Assembly: GCA_023634235.1 (NCBI GenBank) | Contig: JAMKCF010000009.1 | Span: 5,704,001 to 5,768,000 of the forward strand | Direction of reading: 5' to 3' | From: Pisaster brevispinus | Taxonomy: Eukaryota > Echinodermata > Asteroidea > Forcipulatida > Asteriidae | Length of the DNA: 64,000 nt | Shown: one piece after another, positions 1 to 14,041 of the stretch | Layout: each line of letters opens with the position of its first letter | How positions within the stretch are numbered: position 1 is the first letter of the stretch | Notes under the pieces: model-generated | Database searches by the model: none | What the model was told of the DNA's origin: nothing | Seen by the model: the letters and a program-made list of their open reading frames with translations, nothing else | Position numbers and translations under genes: made by a program

Positions 1-410
1 AGAGTGTATTCAACCAAGAACTGCAATATACAATGTCAATTACCTATTTTGAAGTGCTATTTTAGGAGATACAACATTTTTGCACTGACATGACAAAATG
101 ATTATGAAGAGACATACCTTCATGTCTCTTGTGGTGGTGTTGTTGGTTTTTTTACTATATTATTATTATTTATTTTTTTAATGTTTTTTGTTGGCTCTCC
201 TCCAAGGTTTTATTATCATGCGTTTGAAGCACTTTATATTTGGTTTTGATAGTTGTTGATAAGATAAGCAGCAAAACCAATAAGTTTATTTACAAATGAG
301 TCACTACTATAGTCATGTATTTGTGTGCTGACACAGTTTGTTACATAGTTTTACTTAGAACTGCTGTGTGGACGGGGAGTCAGTTCATGTTTTAAAAACA
401 ATTTTCAAGT

Positions 411-451
411 TTCTCTCTCTCTCTGTCTCTCTCTGTCTCTCTCTCTCTCTT
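411..451. repeat. (CT)n microsatellite
   Basis: About 40 nt of ctctct interrupted by two tgt triplets; a simple-sequence tract. Confidence 0.9.
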
Positions 452-1135
452 TTTAAATTTGTTTTACCTGAAATAATAAATAAGTAAATGTATTTTGATG
501 CTGCCTCTATGTTTTTACTCCCCACGCATATTCTAAACTTGCTGGTTGTCAGGTGTGGTCCAGGGGGTAGGTCTAGAGGATGTAGACCACACCCTATTCT
601 TAATTTTTTTTAAATTGTTGTTTACTATCTTTTTTCTTTGTGTAAACTTTAAACTTGCGCCGTCACATATAAATCTTGCCATAGTGCCTGCTTGCATTGT
701 ACCCATAATCACTGAACCCTCCCTTCACTTTTGTTTCGTTTTGTTTTTTTAACCATTCCTGCTAAAATTCCTGGATTCGGGACTGGTCGTATTACATTTT
801 TTAATAAAGTAGGAGATCAAGTAATAAGTGAATAATTGCTGTCGTAAATCGGCAATTTATGGAAGTACCTGCTCTGAACACTCATTGGCAACGGATGAAT
901 AGAACAAGATAATAATAATGATAATGCTGTATATGGCGACGGACGTCACAGCAGATGTTTTATTGTTACGAGATGAAAGATGACGGAAGGTTTCTATTCA
1001 TTCTTTTGACCCATGACTTTTGCATTTTCAGAAACACCTGTTACAAACAACAGTATTGTACCTTAAGAAAAGGCAATTTTCTTTCATCTTGTTAAGTTTT
1101 AGTCTGAATTGGCTGGCATATCTTTGGTCTTAGCG

Positions 1136-1598
1136 TAACCTCAGACTTTGGCACTTAGACCTAGAATAACCTCAAACCTAGGCACTTATTTTTGACCCAG
1201 AATAACCTCAAACCTAGGCACTTATTTCTGACCCAGAATGACCTCAAACCTAGGCACTTATACCTGACCTAGAATGACCTCAAACCTAGGCACTTATACC
1301 TGACCTAGAATGACCTCAAACCTAGGCACTTTTTCCTGACCTAGAATGACCTCAAACCTAAGTTTTTATACCTGATCTTGAAAGACGTAAGCCACTTACT
1401 CCTGACCTGAGACCTGTATCTTAAAATACCAAGAAAACTGTTTGTATAGTCATTGATTCTTGAATGACCTCAAGCTGTAGGCACTTATCCTCATGTAGGA
1501 AGACCTCAAACCTAAGCACTTATCCCTGACCTCAGAAAGACCCAAGCCACTTATCCCTGACCTGTGGTGACCCAAACCACTTACACCTGACCTGAGAC
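1136..1598. repeat. 36-bp minisatellite
   Basis: The unit is about 36 bp, built round gacctcaaacctaggcac. Central copies (about 1160-1350) differ at only a few positions. Copies decay towards 1598, where 'cacttatccctgacct' motifs persist in irregular spacing, with a non-repeat interruption near 1400-1470. Confidence 0.93.
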
Positions 1599-2000
1599 AT
1601 TGTAAGTGTAGCCTACATGCATAACCTACAGTACATTGACTAATGAGACAGGGGCACTTCACCCATGTGCAGCTCTAGTGAAATACAATACTTTTAGAAT
1701 GTGAATAACACTGTAGTATGGATGATGTATCAATACTTAATGTCAGTAGACAGCCTCTGGGCTTTATCATTCATTGGTGTGAAGAGCAGTTTTTATTGGT
1801 ACAGTATTGACTAACTGGCAATGATCCAGAAAGCTGAGGGTGGGGAAATAATGCCAGTAGGAGAAATTCATTTTCATTTTAGTAAAAGGGGCATGGATTG
1901 GACATATTATTTCAATTTATAAGTGATATGAAATAATGTTCATTTTGAATGTTTCCTTTGAGGTTTAAATTGTTAGTGCATAGTGATGAAACATGTGAAA

Positions 2001-2530
2001 TAAAGTTGCCTTCTGCAGCATGTTTCCTAATAATGAAACAGAGTCGCCTTCTGCAGCATGTTTCCTAATAATAAAACAAAGTTGCCTTCTGCAGCTTGTT
2101 TCCTGATAACAAGACAAAGTTGCCTTCTGCAGCATGTTTCTTAATCATAATAAAACAGAGTTGCCTTCTGCAGCTTGTTTCTTAATAACATAACAAAGTT
2201 GCCTTCTGCAGCTTGTTTCTTAATAATATAACAAAGTTGCCTTCTATAGCTTGTTTCCTAATAATAAAACAGAGTTGCCTTCTGCAGCTTGTTTCTTAAT
2301 AATATAACAAAGTTGCCTTCTATAGCTTGTTTCTTAATAATAAAACAGAGTTGCCTTCTGCAGCTTGTTTCCTAATAAGTAATAATATAACAAAGTTGCC
2401 TTCTATAGCTTGTTTCTTAATAATAAAACAGAGTTGCCTTCTGCAGCTTGTTTCTTAATAATAAAACAGAGTTGCCCTCTGCAGCATGTTTCTTAATAAT
2501 GAAACAGTTGCCTTCTGCAGCTTGTTTCCT
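2001..2530. repeat. 38-bp minisatellite with CTGCAG in most units
   Basis: About 14 head-to-tail copies of a roughly 38-bp unit containing gttgccttctgcagcttg and ttcttaataataaaaca. Most copies keep CTGCAG and a minority read tctatagc. The ctgcagc/tctatagc variants partly alternate, which suggests a higher-order two-unit expansion in the middle. Confidence 0.95.
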
Positions 2531-4479
2531 GATTACTCCCTTGTCATCTGAATCATCACTGAATGTAATGTTACTTCAAGAGGCTATCATTCAAAGATAT
2601 TATTTCAAAATGCAGGTTTACAGCTTATCAGCAGGTTTCCTTGTCAATGTTTGTTAGTGCCATAGAAAACCAGAACATGTACAAAATTGTTTGTTTTCTG
2701 GGATGTTTCTTTGTTTTTGCAAGTACAGAGAAAATGATTGAAGCTTTGCTTGTCAAATAGTTCACATAAGGAAATGTAATGACAAAGTAGCAGATTTAGA
2801 CTGGTATGTCTATCAATAATGCTCTATCCATTTCCAAGTAGTGAACAATGAACCCCGTTTTTGCTTTCTTTTTATTAAACAAAGAAAATCGCTGAATTTA
2901 TGTTTTCTTTTGAGCAGTTTCAGTGTTGACATTCTGAGCAGCAGCTGCATTTAGATTCCTTACAGAATGCTGCCGCCCTCAGCCTACTATACCCAGCCTC
3001 TCTTTATCATCAACCACTCATCTAGAAAGTATGAATATGCATCAAGGTCATAGTTCAACCATGTGGTCTGCATGGCCAATCCTGTGCTTTGCCATCACTG
3101 AATAAGTTAATAATTGATTGTATAGGTGCACTCCATGTAGTGTAGGATCTCGTGGGCTCACTTCTGCAGTGCACTTATGCAACCTCACACGTACACATGT
3201 GCTGGCTGGCAGTGGGGACAATAACAAACAAAAAAATCATCCAATTATAGTCATGAAAACTGATGGAGTGAATGGGATATAATTATACGTTTGTTTGTGT
3301 GGAGTACACTGTACAAGGGTGGAATGAGGCTTCACTTTCCGTAGGAGAGATCTTACCTTGAAGGAAACCACCATGCTGTGTTTACTGAAAAGATACACCA
3401 GACAACGCCATGGAATAATGAGTTTGCTGGGTGGAAGCATATCTTGAATTTTGTGGGATCTATAGAAGCACTTAATACCCTAAGCATTAAGTACATAGGC
3501 ATTCTTTCCCCCCCGTGATACAAGCAGACGTATTTGCAATGCATACCTATTGTTACCATGTCACCAGTGTGTGTCTGCCATAGATGCTCCAATGCCGCTC
3601 AACCACAGTCCAAAGATTACATTTTATGATAACCGGACGTGCACATGAAATAACACGTAGGCTTAACACACCTACATGGAAAAACACAGCCTCGTTTCAA
3701 GGGATGCAAACAACGATGATGCCTTCAGGATAACAGTGAACTCCTTGGATTGTTACAATGTCTGATCTAATTGTATGATAATCGTCAACACTGCACAGCG
3801 TGCGGATTTGCCTTTGAAAAAATAATATTGCCTCAAGTGCCTTGTGATGTCATCACACAACAACATCATGTATTCGCCTCTGAAAACCAAACGACTGAAA
3901 ATAAGCCATCGAGAATATGTAAGAATACATTTGTTGTAAACAAAACATAAATTTGTTGCAGAACTGCATTATTTGTCGTGCATGATATTCTTCCTACTTT
4001 ATCGTGATTTCTTCTCTTTTTTTCCCCTCAGAAAAATCTGCAAAATTGTTATTAAATAGCCTGAAAAGTGTATAAAAGCCTAAAAAATGTGTACATGTAG
4101 ACCAGGTCCCAATTTCATGCCCTTGTACTCAATCAAATTGTCCTTTATTTTTCCGAGGACCAAATGTCATCCCTGATTTGTATATATTCTCAAGTTCACT
4201 TCTATCTCCATGTTATTTACTTCTAATTATGTGAAGTAAAAACACATTTGCTGGTGGGGGTACCATCAGAATACAAAATAGATACAAGTTTATCTTAAAA
4301 GCAAGCTCAATGTGACATTTCATAATCGCTGATATGGAACTGATAAATTTTATTAAATTGCAGTCCAGAAAATATTTACTTTAACAGTATGTGAAAAAAA
4401 AAATCTGTTTTTTCCATCGTCTCAATTTATTTTGGTTTTCTACTAAGACATTTTAGTTTTTCTAATTAATCCCTTCTTT

Positions 4480-5090
4480 GGAGAGACTCTGCTAAGGTCG
4501 AGACGAGAGGTCATTAACCACGTTTATACCTTAGGCCATTTTGGTCGGTAAGCAGTTTACAATCGCCCACTTTCTTGTTTTCGTTGATAGTTTTCGTCGT
4601 CAGCTTTGTGATTCACTCATTTTTCAATAGAAACGAGTCCTCACAAAAGTTTGGGAACAAAATACAAGTCTCTAACCTCACACTAAAACTGTGTAAAATT
4701 TCATTTTATCTAATACTCCTTCATAGCCAAATTTGAAACGTCATCGAACATCAAAAACAAATAGGTCTGTCCAATACAAAGAAGGAATTTGTTGTACCAG
4801 TCAAAAGGTCAAATCCAATGCTGTTTTGATTGAACATCATCAAAATTCAGGAATGAACTAAAAATTCTCGGTACAAAAACCTACAGACCATTACACTTAA
4901 AATGTGGTGTCATCAAACATTTTTGGATTTCGACAGAAATTGCACTTGAAGGGTATTTAACACAGTGATATTTTATGCCATTTTAACGTCAGGTTAGAGA
5001 TTTCTAATTATTTTCCCCCAGTTTCATAAAGACTCTATTGGAAAATGAGAGGATCACAAAACTGAATTTGACCTCGTAGCTCCTCTTTAA
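4480..5090. repeat. Long-TIR MITE, copy 1
   Basis: It shares its interior ('aattcaggaatgaactaaa', 'caagtctctaacct') and its ends (tcattttccaatag-type TIR, right end near 5085) with 19285-19770. No coding capacity is seen. The left border is uncertain because extra sequence sits inside the left arm. Confidence 0.7.
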
Positions 5091-6709
5091 AATACTTTAC
5101 AAGGTCACAATTGCTACATGTTCATACATGTAACACATTTCCCTCGCTCCGCTGAAGTGGAAATCGAGTATTGATGTAGAAGGATAAGAATTCATCACCC
5201 GGAGGATGTTATAAGATTCCATTGGTTCAATCACGTCCGAAGATATTATCGCAATTGGATTACATCAATTAAATTCCGCACACACATAAAGTTGCTGGGT
5301 GTTTATCATAACATCAAATTATATCACACTTGATTAGTGTTATCATTGGGTGTTTGTATCCAGATTATGTAAGACTTACATAATGCACCTGTAGAGCAAC
5401 ATTTGTTTTCCTTAAAATACTCATTTTCTTTTGTGTCATGTAGGGAAGAAAAGCACATACCAGGATAGAAAATGAGGCATTGGAGCATGTTAATCTAGTT
5501 GAGTGTGTGGTTTTTTTTTTTTTTTTTTTTTATATTGAGGCGTATGGCAGGTGGCAACTACATGAACTGTGCCTAGATTCTATTGACTGCTATCGTGGGT
5601 CTGCCTGGATCAAAAGAGAATAAGCATAAATATGTCCCAGAAAAAAATCCCCATTTTGAATGTTTTGCACTCCTGGCTGCTTATAGTCAGAAATTAAAAT
5701 TGGTGGCGATTTTTCTTTAACAGTACATAGAAATAGCATGTATGTAAATATAATTATTGCTTGTGTTTAAAACAAAAAAATCATTTATTGTTGTACAAAT
5801 AATTAGTACAATTAATGAGGTGATTTTGTTTGTGCTTAAGGGACAATTTTTATAGTCAGGAATTTGTTGTTGTTGTTAGGTTATGTTGTGTCTACGAGAT
5901 ACATCTAACAACCGAGCAAGTAGATTGTACTCCTGCAGGTGTAGGCGTTCATGTTATTTGCCGGGAGTGTCACATTTTCTGATTTCCTGTGCAAAATATC
6001 AGAGAGCTGCTCATTATAAAGCAACATCGTCTGATCACCTTGTCGGTCATTGAGTCCGGATGAATATTCCATTCAATTCATAGGAGAAGGGCAAACCGTC
6101 TCTTGTGACATGATGTGAAAACAAAGGTTAATTTATTTCCTTCATCTTCTGGAGATCTTAGAGTGCCAAAAAGCAGGCGTCCTCTGATGTAAATCATCGT
6201 TGACCTGGGATATTTTTAGCGAGGCAAAAGTAGTCGGCCCGATGTTTAATTTGCCACTCAAAGCACAGAATTTTTTGCTATTTGGCAGTTTACCGTGTGG
6301 GAGGGGACGGCATAGCTTCACCCACAGTCATGTACTTACTACATTAGCTTTCAGCGGCCAACCAATTTGATGTTGTTGATAATCAGAAAATATTGTCAAG
6401 GCCTTGTTATTTAAGGATATTGCTTGTAAAGTGTGTTTCAATTTGATGTCACAAATGGGTTCTGGGTCTTTTTGTATTTTTTAAAATGCTGCCAGTAATA
6501 TTTACAATATATAAAAAAAACAGTGACTTCTCAGACAACCATACAGAAGAAGTTTAAACTTGTTTTGCCCCTTTTGTTTATAACCTTTTTATTCTTTTAG
6601 AGACATGGTCTGCTCTGTCAAGTTTTTTTTTCCTTTCATTTAAATGTATCTGGATTCTGTGGTTTGCTGTTGTTGGTAAGTGCCACACATTTTATAGCAG
6701 CAAATTTTT

Positions 6710-6965
6710 GACGTCACAAAATTATGGACTGTGCTAGTTCACGAAGTAAAAGGAAAACCACACAATTTCGAGGCATGTTCGTGTGGGTCATTATATCCTA
6801 CTTTTAAAACATCTTTCCAACCGTATTCAATTCATAACAAATGGTTTTTATAGCCCAAAGCGCCCAATCAAAGGCAATTTGTTACAGAGAAAAAGAAGAA
6901 GATTTTTTCCAGAGCGAATACTTGTAGTTTTTGACCTTTTTAATCAGCTTCTGGGAAGAAGTTAT
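6710..6965 (-). repeat. Dispersed repeat, family M copy 1
   Basis: It is the reverse complement of 36770-36965. Shared pieces include ggaaaaccacacaa, aaaacatctttccaacc and the 'tatagcccaaag..cccaatca' end. Confidence 0.75.
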
Positions 6966-7334
6966 TAATAACTCTTACAAGGCTTCTGCAGTTGTCTCCA
7001 TCTTGGAGATTCTACACTCTGAGAGAGAGAGAGAGAGGCTATGCAACACTCTGGTATGAGTCATGTTTTGCACTGTCATGTTGACATTTTACCCGACTTT
7101 CTCTATGCCAGGTCATGTGGTTGCACAAGAAATGTTACCAGTCTCATTGTAACATAGAGGGGGGGGGGGTTCTGTCTTCTTAAAGGGAAGATGGGATGTT
7201 GATCACAAAATGAGCTCAAAATATGCCAAGCAAGCTACACCAGTTATTTACAGATTTTCAATTTTGTTTTTATACAAGCTGTTGTTCAAGTAAACAATCT
7301 GACTTAAGAAAAACTGCAACACTGAGCTTTGAGA

Positions 7335-7500
7335 CACCGTATGGGTCCGTTTAGGCTATATCTAACTTAGCTGCTATGGCTTGGACTGTTGCTGAGGGTG
7401 TTGCTAATGATGTCCTATACAGTGTACTTCAACGCATGATGACGCAGCGATCCAGCCGTAGCCGCAGACGTGGCTGCTAATTTGGACATGGCCTTAATCA
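7335..7500. repeat. Foldback element, family F copy 1
   Basis: It contains gtagccgcagacgtggctgc and aatttggacatggcct. Related copies lie at 23265-23405, 56975-57095 and, more weakly, 57890-58010. The ends are partly inverted repeats of 'gctgctatggc' type. Confidence 0.6.
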
Positions 7501-8485
7501 AACTATTAGAAATCACTTTGCCTAGGGTGATGTTACTGAGCTTGTAATTTTTGTTTCAAGCATGGAGGTAGAATTCCATGTTTCAAGGTTTACCCAAAGC
7601 ACTGAGCCCCCATCGCGATAGAGATTGAACATTCTTGTTTCACAATATACAATGTATCACTGTCGTCAGTAATACATGAAATGGACACCCATTTTGATGG
7701 CAAATCTAATACTTCAAGTTTCATGTCGTTGAACCATAGATGTTTCTATGGACCTACAATCTTAAACTCTGGGGATTTTGTTTCTGTTGTTACTTTAAAG
7801 CCAAGGAGTGGAGTGTACACCTCCTGTGGTTTACTCCCAGAATAAAACTTACAGCACAGGGTGAACTAGTTGCAGTCAGTAAACTAGCTAATCGAGACCA
7901 GCTGTAAAGTACCAGACCTAAGAGTAAGACATGTTTCTTTTGTTTAACTGAGAACCTTTCTTTTACATCTCCAGCAACAGGACCTGCTGAGGTCACCTTA
8001 TTGTCTAGACTGCTAGTTCTTGTTGTTACAGTTAATATTAATTCAATGTAATTGTGTAAAGTCATGTGGAGGATTAGTGAATGGAATGCATTGTTTGTGT
8101 GACAGGTGTTTGTGGATGAGATGAAGGTCTAGTTTAGAATGATTAACTTGTTGGTGATTAGCTGTAGGAATGAGTCATCGCTCTTGACTTGCATTGCATA
8201 GTGTCGTAATTATAATATTGGTATGAATTTAGTGTGAGGGCAGTTCAAAATAAACAAGTGGTTTGTGTGTGTGGGTACGTCCCGTGGTGACCCAATAGAT
8301 TTGAGTAGCCCAACCTGCCTTTTTACTTTGCCATTAATCTGCGAAGTCGTCTATCATTCTAACCTTTGCACCTTGGTGTAGACCAATACATCTGCATGTA
8401 TTGAATGTACTTTAGAAAAAGAGAGCAACTGTTGCATTTTCATAGGTTAGTTTTAAGGTATATGTTTCAACTAAATAGTTTGAAT

Positions 8486-8723
8486 AGCACTCCACACTGA
8501 TGACGTCACTTTTGCTCAAAATGGCCGTATGTCAGACAAACATTCCACCACGATAGCTCTTATGCAATCACTGCATTTGCGTGCCAGGCTGCAGTAGTCA
8601 GTCAGTAAACGCAAGTAAACATAAATCTTGGACATGTACGCGCGCGTACAATAATGAATTTTGACACATCTGAGAAGAGATATAGTACTAAATTTCTATT
8701 TTCAGCATTAGTCCAGAGTGCTC
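8486..8723. repeat. TIR element, family E copy 1
   Basis: The ends are agcactccacact and an imperfect inverse near 8722. The interior ('acttttgctcaaa', 'acaaacattccaccac', 'gaattttgacac') matches 61078-61312. It carries a gacgtcac motif near its left end. Confidence 0.8.
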
Positions 8724-8869
8724 TTGATTTAACTCTTCCAAAGCTGATGTTATTCTGTCCTTTTCACTTGGGTGTTATTTTTGGTCTTAAATTCCTCAGT
8801 GAAATAATGAGTGAAACCAGATAGAAATCCCCCACTGTGTCTAATTTTAGTGCACTATTATATATTTCT

Positions 8870-9025
8870 GGTATTGAAACCAAGGAGCCCATAGGCCTGT
8901 GAAGAGAAGCAGTTGGAAGAAATCTCAGTTTTAGATGTGGGAGGAAGACCCCAACTGGGGAAAACCACACAATCAAGCAGGGACTGAAAACACAATCCAC
9001 ATGCAATGCTTCGGTTTGAAGAAAC
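8870..9025 (-). mobile_element. SINE-2 fragment, reverse
   Basis: It is the reverse complement of the 3' half of 10493-10690, sharing gttttagatgtgggagga, ggggaaaaccacacaatca and gactgaaaac. It lacks the tRNA-like head. Confidence 0.75.
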
Positions 9026-10492
9026 ACACGGCCAACCTGAACGCATGTTTTAATGCACCCAAGGAATGCCTATAAATAGGATTACTGCAAGAAGTTAAAA
9101 ACTGTAATATTAAGAATTACCTCCCAAGAGAACTAGGCATAGTTTGAGGGCTTGGTTTTGGTTGCCCTTGGGAATGATGTTGCATTCTTGGAAGACGCAG
9201 TTAGACTTCCCAAAAGGCATGAGGCATGTCAAAATATTACAGAGTGCCGAAGGTGCAAGATTGGGAGCAATTGAGCTTGATCTATTATTGAAAACTTAAA
9301 TACCTTGTATTATATCATTGATAGCAGTGGTCATTTTCTGCACTGATATATTGTTGCATTAAAAGAGTTGCTTACTGAAATGGCGCCCAGTGCACATTTC
9401 ATATTTCAGCCGGAGTTCCCCATCTTTGGGTAAGGAACATAAATGTATGTATGTCTGGCTTTCCTTTGTGCTCTTTCTTTTCTTTGTTGAAGCATCTAGT
9501 TCTCTATTTGGGTGGTTTGTGGCGCTGTATAAAGTTAGGTCATACTTTGTTGTTTTTGTCTGGTAAATTATCGTTAAGTTGGTCACAGTTATTTAAAAAA
9601 CAAACAAGTCAGAAAATGTTAAACCTTAACAAAAATTCCCCATTGAGTTAAAACCACCCAATCCCCGAACTCCTTCCCACTAGTTCATTCCCAAACCTCT
9701 GAAACTATACCCAAAGCTTCTTGATTAGCATCCAAGTTCACCAGAGGTCACCCTCACCTAAAAAGCCAGCCGGCTTGTGTGTAATAATGCAGGCAGTGCT
9801 TCGTCAGCCTTGGATGGTGGTAACACAACCACCACATGCTGTCAAGTCTCAAACACCTAGATCTGGGTATCCAAGGCCCATGCATCTTGTTAGGGGAAAT
9901 GTAAATTTGTCAAATTGATTTTCTTTTCTGTTAATAGAATTCCCAGATAAAAAGGAGGATTTCAATGAGATTTGTTGAAGGCAAATAGGCTTACTTTTTG
10001 AATTTTGTTGGCATTTGTAAGAAGAAGCTTTGTAAGCTTTGATATAAAAACTAAAAAAATAAATAAATAAAAACAAGGTGTTACACTTGTTTACATTGGG
10101 TGTGATAAGTTAAGAAATGTAAATATAAGTCATGCTTACTGGTGCTTAACTTATTTCTATTTGGACGTTAGCCAAACAGTTTGAGGGGTGTTTTTTTTTA
10201 CTTCACTGTTCTGCAGTGTTGTTTACCTCGGTGTATTTCCACTTTTTAGGCTTAGTGGTCCGTAGCGCCAATCGAAGCTAGCTACTGGACTGTAACTGTA
10301 CTTTTCTTTTGTTAGGATGACCTCAGGGATGACTTGCAATGGTTAGAATCCATGTAAAGCCAAACAAAACAAAATCCGTTTGGGATCTAAACGAAGCCCA
10401 CATTTCAGGTATTGTTATCCCCTTACCAATGGGGAAAGCGTAGATTGTGAAGTGGGTTTCGGGAGGTTAGTTTTTCATTGACATCGGGAATA

Positions 10493-10690
10493 GGACTGGC
10501 CCAGTGGTTTCTTTCCCTGCCTTTTTATCTCTGTGGGCCGTGGTTTGAATCCCACCTCAGACCGGAGCGATGCATGTGGCTTGGGTTTTCAGTCCCCTAC
10601 GTGATTGTGTGGGTTTTCCCCATTCAGGATTTTTCCTCCCACATCTAAAACTGAACATCTCTTCTCGTTTCTTAATCGCCATCCTGTTAT
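10493..10690 (+). mobile_element. tRNA-derived SINE, family 2
   Basis: A tRNA-like head (ggcccagtggtttc) is followed by the B-box match GGTTTGAATCC at 10542-10552. A family-specific body shared with 8870-9025 follows. It is too degenerate to be a working tRNA. Confidence 0.78.
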
Positions 10691-10739
10691 TGGTGCTTGC
10701 ATTGTTTGATTTGGGATGAAATAAGTAATGAATAAATTA

Positions 10740-10782
10740 ATAAAAATATAAATAGATAAATAGATAAATAGATGAATACAAA
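10740..10782. repeat. (GATAAATA)n-type microsatellite
   Basis: Repeats of aaatagat with minor changes, about 40 nt, within an A/T-rich stretch. Confidence 0.85.
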
Positions 10783-11242
10783 AAATAAGAAGACATGTAT
10801 AGGCCTACTATTGATTGTATTTTGTCCGGTTTTCCAAATCATGGCGCCATGGGAAGAGTGGAGAAGCTTCATCCATTTTATAATTTGTATTATCTCTCCA
10901 TATTGGCACATTAAGCCACACTAATTAAATTACCAAACAATTACAGCTGATGTATTGATCTTCACTTTCTAAAAAACAACCCCCACTTTAACCAGATAGG
11001 CTGAAAGGAATTGAACACCGCTGGTTTCCATTGAGAGGTTGTTCAGTTAAATTTCCTTTGAAAAAAAATAGCCAGTGAAATATTCGGTAAAGAGTTCTTA
11101 CATTTTAAAAGTGAATGTTTTTTACTCCCTGGAGATTTTAATAAGATGCAGTCAGTAAAAACATCTATAATGCAAAATTAACATCGATTAAATCGTTCCA
11201 GTTTCAACTGCTTAAAAACTGGGATTCAAACTGCCTCTAACC

Positions 11243-11392
11243 ACGGGGCTAGCTCGGTGGTCTAGCGATAAGATATCTGCTCAAGCAGGTCGTTGGTTCG
11301 AATCCCACCTGAAATGCCTGTGATTTTTATTTCACAGGACTCGGCAAAGTCAAAAACTACAGTGCATAATACACATCGGTGTAAGGGCAAAA
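11243..11392 (+). mobile_element. tRNA-derived SINE, family 1
   Basis: It has an A-box-like ggctagctcggtggtctagc and a perfect B box GGTTCGAATCC at 11295-11305. The tail (tttcacaggactcggcaaa, ggtgtaagggcaaaaa) recurs at 48843-48995, which shows that it is a mobile family. Confidence 0.85.
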
Positions 11393-14041
11393 ACCAAGTA
11401 ATTTTAACAAGTTCCAGTCTAAAAACTCACAGATTATAAAGTTGAAAGCAGTAACCAATCCACCAGAGCAATATAACTACCCTAAAAACTATCAAAGTTG
11501 AGGAGACACCATTTGAAGTTCCCAAAAAGGACAGCTGCTTATTGCGATTGCTGTAATGAAAAGAAGCCTGAGTTTTGAAAATGTGTACTCTCAGTACTGG
11601 GCTTCAAACAGACAGATGGAACCTAATGCCAGAGCCCAAGCCATGGTTTCGAAAAAGGCCAAGATGTCCCCATGATAAAGTCTAGTAACCAGACAATGTC
11701 TGACGAGGCAACCTCCCTTTATGTCCTCATTGATTATACAGGGAAGAAACGCAAACCACTCACTTGTATTCATTTATTTATCCATCCTGTTGGAAATGAT
11801 ACTTCAGCATGGAACTATCAAACTAATTGGCCCTGCCTTTCTGCTGTTCCGTGCATTTGAGCCAAATGCTGCGTGGGATTTTGAGAAATCATGACAAACT
11901 CAGTTTCATATTCATCATGAATAAAAGGCAGGTGTACGGCGTTTAAGCGGTACAGTGATTTCAGTTGAGTGGATTGGTGAAGTCTATGTAGATTTCTAGA
12001 TAAAAAATACAAAATATGTTTGGAGCAGGACATACACTGTTACTGTAATTGGTGACAAAAGATTACTTGTTGTACATCCTGAAATACAAACAGCCATTTA
12101 TTTTATAGCTCCATGCTTTTATTCACAATGAGCGACTTTTTGTGGATTGCAAATATTTGTGTCCACCCACACTATTCAAGTGTTAGGTGGCAATCAGAAG
12201 GAGGAATTGATAATTTGAAATGCTAAAGGCTAGCTATTTGATCTGAAGTTTGTCCTGTACCAATCATAAGAGGAAATGTATTTTTGAAATGATGTCATCT
12301 GTAGGACAAAATGTTTTACGATTTGCTGTTGATTTTTTTTTTTGTCATACAGGGCAAGACATATACATGGAAATTAAAAACATGACAAAAACGTTGAATT
12401 GTTTACACGCTATTTTCTCACAGCTATGTCAGTTTCACTAAGTAGTGTTAAGAAAATGTTAGTTTTAAAGAAAGTAGTCTTTTAAAAATAGACATCATCA
12501 CTTTAAGGGATTGTGAATGAAAGGTAATACCCAATGCTGGTTTTGTGCATCATCGTCTTCAGTCATATTCCCAATTCAATGGTTACCAACTACAGACCTC
12601 CCTCATAAAGTACATCGGTGATATTGATTACATCCCAGCCTTAGATTGACGTAAACAAGTATTCAGTCAAGAGTCTGGCCTGAAATGATGATCTCATTAC
12701 ATCGCTGACCGGATACTTCAAGTTATTGACAAGTGATGGGATTATTCAGCAAGAGGGAAAAGGGAAACCACTTTTCCAGACTGACTGTTACTTTTTTCAA
12801 AATCCAACCGATAAACAAGTAAGAGTTTGCGGGAGATATTTTTTTCTTCTGGGTATTGTTTGACTGTGGCGCACAAAAATCGTTAAAACAAAACAAATAC
12901 GAATTTTAGATGTAACTGTTATTAGTAAATTGCCGGTGCAGCCGTTGAGGAGCGTTGGCTCTGAAAAGAGCAGTTGTTTGTGAGCATTATGAGCCAACAC
13001 TCTAAAAAAAAAGACGAAAGGCGGTTCTAATTTTATTAGTTGGTTTACAGATTGCTGCAACTTATTTTGTAATATAAATAATTTAAATAAATAATGTAAA
13101 CTGAAAATCCATGTTTTTTTCTTCTTCTTGCCTAGCGATGAGTCTTCAGACTTAGGTCGGAATTTTACAAATATATTATTATATATAATATTAAGTTGAT
13201 TTTTAATATAGAGAAAAAAAGGTTCCCAAAACCCCCGAAACATTGTGTAGGCTACTTTCATGTACATGCACTTTAATACTTTTTACGTTTCGATCAGGCA
13301 TCCTTATGTATTGGCCTGATGGATGTGCTTCATGGCTTGGGCAAATCCCAGTATTCAGCAGAGCTTATGATTGTTGGCCAACGGATTTAGATAAACAACA
13401 CTTACTATCATCATTTCTATTTATTTTTTGTCATGTCTGACAACCTTTTTCAGCACCTTCAAAATCCATAAACCAATAAATGAATTTTGAATGGCCTCAC
13501 ACATGGTTGTACCCGCATATTTACTAGTAATATTTACTTATTAGCCACACCATGCAAAACTACAAACATCACCTTAATACAAATTTAAAGTAAATTCTGC
13601 TGTCAGATATGATACAAATAGAAGTAAATTTTTGTAACAACATACACAAACTTTTTACAAGGTTGTATTCATTTCAATTTTTTTAAAGTTCGACTTGGTA
13701 GAACTTTTAAAATGGGAAAAAGAATGATATCAGGAGGAGGATGTAGTCTGTTAAATGATAACTAGGATTGTGTGTGCAGAAGAGATTAACTCCGGGCTGA
13801 AAAGCAAATATTCAATATTATAAAATCTACTGTTAACAGTGTGTCACATGTCAGTGCTCTCAAGTCTGTATATTCTGTTTGTTTTTGGGCTTGGAATTAG
13901 CTGCAATTACTGAGGGTATTTGCAGTACATGTTTTTGTCAAAGCAGGTCAACAAGAAGATTTGTCAGACATTATGTGTACTTTGAGGTCCATGCAATGTT
14001 GCTATAAAATAAACTGCTGTCTAGCAGAACAAAAATGTTAA

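Noticed and set aside
12797..13267. 156-codon open frame on the minus strand
   Set aside because: Composition is low-complexity (Lys/Phe/Ile-rich), there are no domain signs, and it lies in AT-rich intron sequence.
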